Part shown: positions 7,156 to 10,790 of the stretch, piece after piece
Layout: every line of letters starts with the position of its first letter
Numbering within the stretch: position 1 is the stretch's first letter
NCBI GenBank assembly: GCA_014377915.1
Contig: JACMOT010000400.1
Coordinates: 1 to 10,790, forward strand
Origin: Tardiphaga sp.
GTDB taxonomy: Bacteria > Pseudomonadota > Alphaproteobacteria > Rhizobiales > Xanthobacteraceae
Direction of reading: 5' to 3'
Length of the DNA stretch: 10,790 nt
The notes under the pieces: model-generated
Told to the model about the DNA's origin: nothing
Seen by the model: only the letters and a program-made list of their open reading frames with translations
Databases searched by the model: none
Position numbers and translations under genes: made by a program

Positions 7156-8160
7156 TTAGACGGGCTTGATACCGGCCTTCGCAACGATGTCGCGCCACTT
7201 CGGCACTTCGTCGGTAATGCGCTTCTGCATGCCTTCGGGGCCCTTGGCGATCACCTCGAAGCCGTTGTTGCGCAGCTGCTCAGCGAGCTTTTGATCCTTA
7301 AGAACCGCGATTGTTTTCGCGGCCAGCAGCTGAACGATTTCTGGGGGCGTCTTGGCCGGCGCGAGGAAGCCATGGAAGGTGTCGGCAATGAAATCCTTGT
7401 AGCCGACTTCCACCATGGTGGGCACGTTCGGCAGGTCGAACCACCGACTGGCGCCAGTGACAGCCAGCGCCCGGAGGGCACCGCTCTCGATGTGGGGATG
7501 TGCCGGCGGCAGCGCGGCCGAACAGACCTGCACCGTTCCGCTGAGGATGGCCTGGATCGCCGGCCCCGCCCCCGGGAACGGGAGGTGGGTCATATTCATG
7601 CCGGCTTCGATTTTGAGCAGTTCAGCTGACAGATGCGGTGTCGTGCCGACGCCGGGGCTCGAGTAGTTGAGCAGGTTCGGGTCTGCTTTGGCGCGCGCGA
7701 CCAGTTCCTCGATCGAGGTGATCCCCGTTTTGGGATCGACCAAAAACACGTTCGGCGACGTCCCAAGCTCGGCAATTGGAGTGAAATCATTGTAGGGATC
7801 GTAGGGAATTTTCGCGTAAAGGCTGGGATTGACAACGTAGGCGCTCGACGTGACCAGCAGCGTGTAGCCGTCCGCTTCGGAATGCGCGGCAATGCCGATG
7901 CCGATATTGCCTCCGGCGCCCGCGCGGTTTTCCACGATGACGGTGCCGCCGATCGCGTTGCCGAGATTGGCCGCGACAAAGCGCGCCATGATATCGGTCG
8001 GGCCGGCGGGAGCGAAGGGAACGATGATCTTGACGGGTCGTACGGGATAATTGGCCGCCCGCGCTCCGCGCGGGAACAGCCCCATAGCTGCGGCGCCCGC
8101 AAAAGCCGTGGCGCGCAGCATGCTACGCCGTGACAGGCTGCCTGAATGTTGTTTCAACAT
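7156..8160 (-). CDS. Tripartite tricarboxylate transporter (TctC/Bug) solute-binding protein, Tat signal
   Basis: This 334-residue periplasmic binding protein of the Bug/TctC family captures carboxylates. The N-terminus carries a twin-arginine signal, SRRSMLRATAFAGAAAM (10-26), with likely cleavage after ARA near residue 35. Family motifs are YPVRPVKIIVPFAPAGPTD (38-56), ENRAGAGGNIG, ADGYTLL and the C-terminal PTMVEVGYKDF. The start ATG at 8160 has a strong Shine-Dalgarno, GGGGGA, eight bases upstream. An in-frame extension to 8247 has no family resemblance. The membrane subunits TctA and TctB are not in the window, as is usual for orphan Bug proteins, which may share a transporter or act as sensors. 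Because the next gene is a D-tartrate-dehydratase-like enzyme, the ligand is plausibly tartrate or a similar hydroxy-dicarboxylate (inference). Confidence 0.93.
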   Translation of the reverse strand: MLKQHSGSLSRRSMLRATAFAGAAAMGLFPRGARAANYPVRPVKIIVPFAPAGPTDIMARFVAANLGNAIGGTVIVENRAGAGGNIGIGIAAHSEADGYTLLVTSSAYVVNPSLYAKIPYDPYNDFTPIAELGTSPNVFLVDPKTGITSIEELVARAKADPNLLNYSSPGVGTTPHLSAELLKIEAGMNMTHLPFPGAGPAIQAILSGTVQVCSAALPPAHPHIESGALRALAVTGASRWFDLPNVPTMVEVGYKDFIADTFHGFLAPAKTPPEIVQLLAAKTIAVLKDQKLAEQLRNNGFEVIAKGPEGMQKRITDEVPKWRDIVAKAGIKPV

Positions 8161-8264
8161 AGCGTTTTCCCCCAACCGGCATTCTGTGTTGCCGTGATTT
8201 ATTGTCGTTAGGCCTTCGTCTGCGTGGATATTTCGGCCACATCGCATTGCATGATTGCAGCGCG

Positions 8265-8293
8265 AGTATTCATTCTAGAAGCTCAGCACCCAA
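8265..8293 (-). promoter_or_regulatory. Candidate promoter for the binding-protein/dehydratase operon
   Basis: On the minus strand, TTGGGT (8293-8288) and AATACT (8270-8265) have a 17-base spacing. They match the sigma-70 consensus at three and four of six positions. This gives a leader of roughly 100 bases before ATG 8160. No copy of the TetR-type palindrome is visible here, so this operon may not belong to the same regulon. The leader contains a direct repeat of ATTGCA (8246-8251 and 8254-8259), of unknown meaning. Confidence 0.3.
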
Positions 8294-8315
8294 CCTCTAG
8301 GTCGAGCGCGAGCGC

Positions 8316-9020
8316 TCATTTGCTCCGCCGTTTTGCTGCCAGCTTCGGTTTCGGGTCCGGCTTCGAGCGAAATCCCGCGGCAAGAAACGGAATGATATGC
8401 GCGAGCGCGTCTTCCACGCGGCCGGGATCGCATCGCCCGTCAGTCAGCGACTGTATGCGGCCGGCGTCTGCCATCGTGTAGAACATCGTGCCCAGCATGA
8501 AATGGAAACGCCATTCCAGGTCGGCTCTGGGCAAATCCGGCAGCGCGCGACTTAGCGCATCGAGAAACTTGCCGCTCGATTCATCGAACGCGTTCGTCAG
8601 GATGCGGCGACTGACCTCTTCGGGCTCCGTCGCCAGCCGGGCGCGAAGCTTGACGAAGGCACGACCGCCAAACCGTTCATCCGAACCGATCGTCAGGGCC
8701 GGCCGAAGAAAGGCTTCCAGCATGCGCTCGAGCGACGGCGCGTCGTCGAGATCGATCTCCGATAGCAGACGCACGCGCTCTTCGGCAATCGGCTTGGCGC
8801 GGGCGCTGAAGATCTCGGAAAGCAGCTGCTCCTTCGATCCGAAATGATAATGCAGCGCAGCAAGGTTGACCCCTGCCGCTGACACGATCGTGCGAATGCT
8901 GACAGCGTTCCAGCCGTGCTCTGCGAACAATTGCTCCGATGCGTCCATCAAGCGCTGACGTACCGACGATTTGCCGGGCGCGTCATCCAGGAGTCTTGCG
9001 AGGGCTGAAACGCGGGGCAT
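8316..9020 (-). CDS. TetR-family transcriptional repressor (TetR-B), paralogue of TetR-A
   Basis: This 234-residue TetR regulator has its helix-turn-helix at about residues 39-61 (AVSIRTIVSAAGVNLAALHY), followed by HYHFGSKE, the DNA-binding hallmark. The ligand domain includes AFLRPAL, RALPDLPRADLEWRFHF, LGTMFYTMADAGRI and FLAAGFRS. Each of these has a counterpart in TetR-A, so the two arose by duplication or come from one narrow clade. It ends in a lysine/arginine-rich tail (KPKLAAKRRSK) that TetR-A lacks. The start is ATG 9020, with a weak AAGAGA just upstream. The gene is divergent from the amidohydrolase, and a palindrome resembling the TetR-A operator sits between them. The likely role is repression of the amidohydrolase gene and possibly of itself. 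The effector is unknown. Confidence 0.93.
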   Translation of the reverse strand: MPRVSALARLLDDAPGKSSVRQRLMDASEQLFAEHGWNAVSIRTIVSAAGVNLAALHYHFGSKEQLLSEIFSARAKPIAEERVRLLSEIDLDDAPSLERMLEAFLRPALTIGSDERFGGRAFVKLRARLATEPEEVSRRILTNAFDESSGKFLDALSRALPDLPRADLEWRFHFMLGTMFYTMADAGRIQSLTDGRCDPGRVEDALAHIIPFLAAGFRSKPDPKPKLAAKRRSK

Positions 9021-9028
9021 CGGATCTC

Positions 9029-9058
9029 TTGACTAAAACAAACGTTCGTTTCAATAAG
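9029..9058 (+). promoter_or_regulatory. Candidate promoter for the exported amidohydrolase
   Basis: TTGACT (9029-9034, five of six to consensus) and AATAAG (9053-9058, four of six) are separated by 18 bases. The operator-like palindrome at 9036-9051 fills the spacer, beginning one base after the -35. The start codon lies about 120 bases downstream, which leaves a long leader with no other motif I recognise. Confidence 0.5.
9036..9051. promoter_or_regulatory. Operator-like palindrome O3 (TetR-B)
   Basis: AAACAAACGTTCGTTT matches its reverse complement at 14 of 16 positions and lies in the tetR-B/amidohydrolase divergent region. Aligned without gaps to O1 and O2 it shares A at position 1, CAA at 4-6, R at 7, CG at 8-9, Y at 10, T at 11, G at 13 and T at 16. 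It is probably the TetR-B operator, and cross-binding by TetR-A is conceivable. Confidence 0.65.
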
Positions 9059-9182
9059 TCGTTTGTCGGGACGGTGTCAAGCGAAAGCCGGTACAGCCCC
9101 GGTGGAAGGTTCGACCAACGAACCACACAGGTCGGTCCGAGCGCCTTGCGGCGGAGGCCGTCGTTACAGGGGGGCCAACGTC

Positions 9183-10268
9183 ATGACCACACGCCGCACT
9201 TTCCTGAAAGGCTTAGCCGGCCTGAGCTTCTGCAGCTGCGGCATGCTCGATGCCGCACATGCGCAACAGCAGGCGCCGCGCCGCTTGCCCGTGATGGTCG
9301 GCGGCAAGCGCGTCAAGACCATCGACGTTCATGCGCATTGTCTGTTTCATGAATCGCTCGAGCTGATGGGCGACGAGGTCGCCGGCATTCTGCCGCCGAC
9401 CAAGGGCCAGCAAGAACATTTCATTGTGATGCAAGACCGCCTGCGCGCGATGGACGCCATGGGGATCGACATGCAGGTGCTGTCGATCAACCCTTACTGG
9501 TATCGCAAAGACCGCGACCTTTCGGCCAGGATCGTTCAGATCAACAACGAGAAGCTCGCCGAGCTGTGCGCCTCGCAGCCCGATCGATTTGCCGCCTTTG
9601 CGTCGCTGTCACTGCAGCATCCCGACCTCGCTGTCCAGGAGCTCGAGGACGCGGTGAAGAAGAAGGGCCTCAAGGGCGCCGCCGTCGGCGCCAACGTGGA
9701 AGGCGCCGACTTCTCCAATCCCCGCTTTCATCCGGTCTGGGCGAAAGCCGAAGAACTCGGAGCCACACTGTTCATTCATCCGTATCGGCTGGGCGAGCTG
9801 TCGTCCCGCTTCAAGGGCAATGGCTGGCTGGCCAACGTGATCGGAAATCCGCTCGACACGACGATTGCGCTCCAACGCCTCATTTTCGATGGCGTGCTGG
9901 ACAAATTTCCGAAGCTCAAGGTGCTGTCAGCTCACGGCGGCGGATATCTGCCGTCCTATGCGCCGCGCTCCGACCATGCGTGCTTCGTCTCGCCAAAGAA
10001 CTGCGATCCTGCCATTCAGCTGAAGAAGAAACCCACCGAGTATCTCAATCAGATGTATTTCGACTCCCTGGTTTTCACACCGGAAGCGCTTCGGCATCTG
10101 GCCGCGCAGGTCGGCGCGAGCCAGCTTATGCTCGGAACCGACCAGCCAATCCCCTGGGAGGAGCATCCCGTCGATCACGTGTTCGCGACGGACAGTCTGA
10201 GCGAGAGTGAGAAGATCGCGATCCTGGGCGGAAATGCCGCGCAACTGCTCGGCATCAAGACCGGCTAG
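9183..10268 (+). CDS. Tat-exported amidohydrolase (ACMSD / resorcylate decarboxylase-type, amidohydrolase 2 family)
   Basis: This 361-residue metal-dependent TIM-barrel protein has metal and active-site residues as in ACMSD-type decarboxylases and hydrolases: DVHAHC (His50, His52), FIHPYR (His199), SAHGGGYLP (His251) and LGTDQP (Asp320). The segment NPLDTTIALQRLIFDGVLDK and the FPKLKVL that follows are typical of this family, whose members decarboxylate aromatic or enol acids or hydrolyse lactones. The N-terminus is a twin-arginine signal, TTRRTFLKGLAGL (2-14), with likely cleavage at AHA-QQQ near residue 27. The enzyme should therefore fold with its metal in the cytoplasm and act in the periplasm. 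ATG 9183 is chosen because it places the RR motif at residues 4-5 and AGGGGGG lies just upstream. The in-frame upstream start at 9063 lies in the promoter region and is rejected. Decarboxylase or hydrolase activity and substrate cannot be decided. It is divergent from tetR-B and is probably controlled by it. Confidence 0.92.
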   Translation: MTTRRTFLKGLAGLSFCSCGMLDAAHAQQQAPRRLPVMVGGKRVKTIDVHAHCLFHESLELMGDEVAGILPPTKGQQEHFIVMQDRLRAMDAMGIDMQVLSINPYWYRKDRDLSARIVQINNEKLAELCASQPDRFAAFASLSLQHPDLAVQELEDAVKKKGLKGAAVGANVEGADFSNPRFHPVWAKAEELGATLFIHPYRLGELSSRFKGNGWLANVIGNPLDTTIALQRLIFDGVLDKFPKLKVLSAHGGGYLPSYAPRSDHACFVSPKNCDPAIQLKKKPTEYLNQMYFDSLVFTPEALRHLAAQVGASQLMLGTDQPIPWEEHPVDHVFATDSLSESEKIAILGGNAAQLLGIKTG

Positions 10269-10270
10269 GG

Positions 10271-10310
10271 CTGGCGACGCGTCACCGACGAATGTGTTCT
10301 TCGTCGCCAG
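10271..10310 (+). terminator. Nested inverted repeats just after the amidohydrolase stop
   Basis: CTGGCGACG (10271-10279) pairs perfectly with CGTCGCCAG (10302-10310), beginning 3 bases after the stop codon. Inside, CGACGAA (10286-10292) pairs with TTCGTCG (10300-10306), which shares bases with the outer right arm, so the two hairpins exclude one another. No T-run follows, so it is not a classical intrinsic terminator. It may mark the transcript end or protect the 3' end. Confidence 0.4.
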
Positions 10311-10424
10311 GGGCGGGCACGATCGTCGTCACGCGTGAAATCGGAGGCATCGGCACGCCGGAGAATCGTGTCGGCTGAGCTTTGGCTTCCCACAATTCCG
10401 CGAATTGAGAAAACTAGGATGGTC

Positions 10425-10790
10425 ATGATTACATCGAAACTTCCGCGCAGCTAGCCTGCCTAGCGAAAGACCGCGCTTTCCGCCACCGTCATGCTCGAGA
10501 GCTGGACCGACTACAGCGCGCCCGGCATCGGGCCCACGGGCAATCCGCTGAAAGCCGGCGTGCTCGATCTGCAAGGCCAGTCCGGGACGGTCTACGAACC
10601 TGAGGTCGGCGCATGGCGCCTGCTCGACACGCTGGCCGTTGCCGACGTCAAAGCGGTTTTCTATGTCAGTGCATTCTCGCCGAGCTTTTTCCGCCGCTGA
10701 TGAAGGCGATCGTCGCTGCCCGACACCACATCTCCGCGCACAGCTGGGGCCAAAATATCGTGCCAGCCTATCAGACGCGGGACGAAGAGA
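10425..10790 (+). pseudogene. Broken NodB-type polysaccharide deacetylase family gene (continues past window)
   Basis: ATG 10425 has AGGA five bases upstream and starts a frame reading MITSKLPRS, then amber codons at 10452-10454 and 10461-10463, then KTALSATVMLESWTDYSA and a long family-like stretch up to VKAVFYVSA. There the frame slips by one base between about 10668 and 10673. In the next frame the reading resumes as ILAELFPPLMKAIVAA, then HHISAHSWGQNIVPAYQ, to the window edge. Read through, it matches the N-terminal half of a polysaccharide deacetylase (NodB domain). KAVFYVSA fits the xATFFVxG strand and HHISAHSWGQN fits the zinc-histidine motif region. The first amber codon sits where relatives have Trp before Pro (SWP-x-G-x), which suggests TGG to TAG. 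With two nonsense codons and one deletion I call it a pseudogene. A 69-residue frame starting at ATG 10491 is only a fragment of it. Confidence 0.75.

Noticed and set aside
8304..8317. GAGCGC-GA-GCGCTC inverted repeat at the end of tetR-B as a terminator
   Set aside because: The 2-base loop is too short, it overlaps the stop codon and no T-run follows in either direction.
10452..10463. The two TAG codons as recoded (pyrrolysine or amber suppression) sites
   Set aside because: They are 9 bases apart, one replaces a usual Trp, no suppressor tRNA is visible, and a frameshift follows. Decay is simpler.

Overview
The window reads as one strand-mosaic catabolic region from a high-GC proteobacterium. 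It is most likely an alphaproteobacterium of the Bradyrhizobium/Rhodopseudomonas kind. This is inferred from the GC-rich third positions, a Tat-exported orphan Bug/TctC-type binding protein, and an enolase-superfamily protein whose catalytic residues align at a constant offset with my recollection of Bradyrhizobium D-tartrate dehydratase. No rRNA, tRNA, IS element, integrase or CRISPR array was seen.

Layout. (1) Bases 1-1996, minus strand: a TetR-type repressor followed by two crotonase-fold proteins, joined by a 4-base overlap and then a 2-base gap. The second crotonase runs off the left edge. Both resemble 4-hydroxycinnamoyl-CoA (feruloyl-CoA) hydratase-lyase more than classical enoyl-CoA hydratase, and one has a badly eroded active site. 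(2) Bases 2042-2086: a divergent control region with two tandem palindromes, each in the spacer of one of two back-to-back promoters. (3) Bases 2192-5840, plus strand: enoyl-CoA hydratase with both catalytic glutamates, CitE/HpcH-type acyl-CoA lyase and AMP-forming acyl-CoA synthetase, a compact activate-hydrate-cleave operon. (4) Bases 5978-8160, minus strand: a Tat-exported solute-binding protein followed by a D-tartrate-dehydratase-like enzyme. (5) Bases 8316-10268: a second TetR, clearly a paralogue of the first, divergent from a Tat-exported ACMSD/resorcylate-decarboxylase-type amidohydrolase. The operator between them has the same consensus and promoter geometry as the first. (6) Bases 10425-10790: the start of a NodB-type polysaccharide deacetylase broken by two amber codons and a frameshift.

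How the parts may work together (inference). The acid:CoA ligase activates a carboxylic acid. The hydratase and/or the hydratase-lyase-like pair act on the enoyl-CoA, and the CitE-type lyase splits a 3-hydroxyacyl- or malyl-type CoA ester. The amidohydrolase and the tartrate-dehydratase/binding-protein pair suggest periplasmic handling and uptake of hydroxy- or aromatic acids. The paralogous TetRs, sharing an operator type, may tie the left and right blocks into one regulon. The substrate cannot be read from the sequence.
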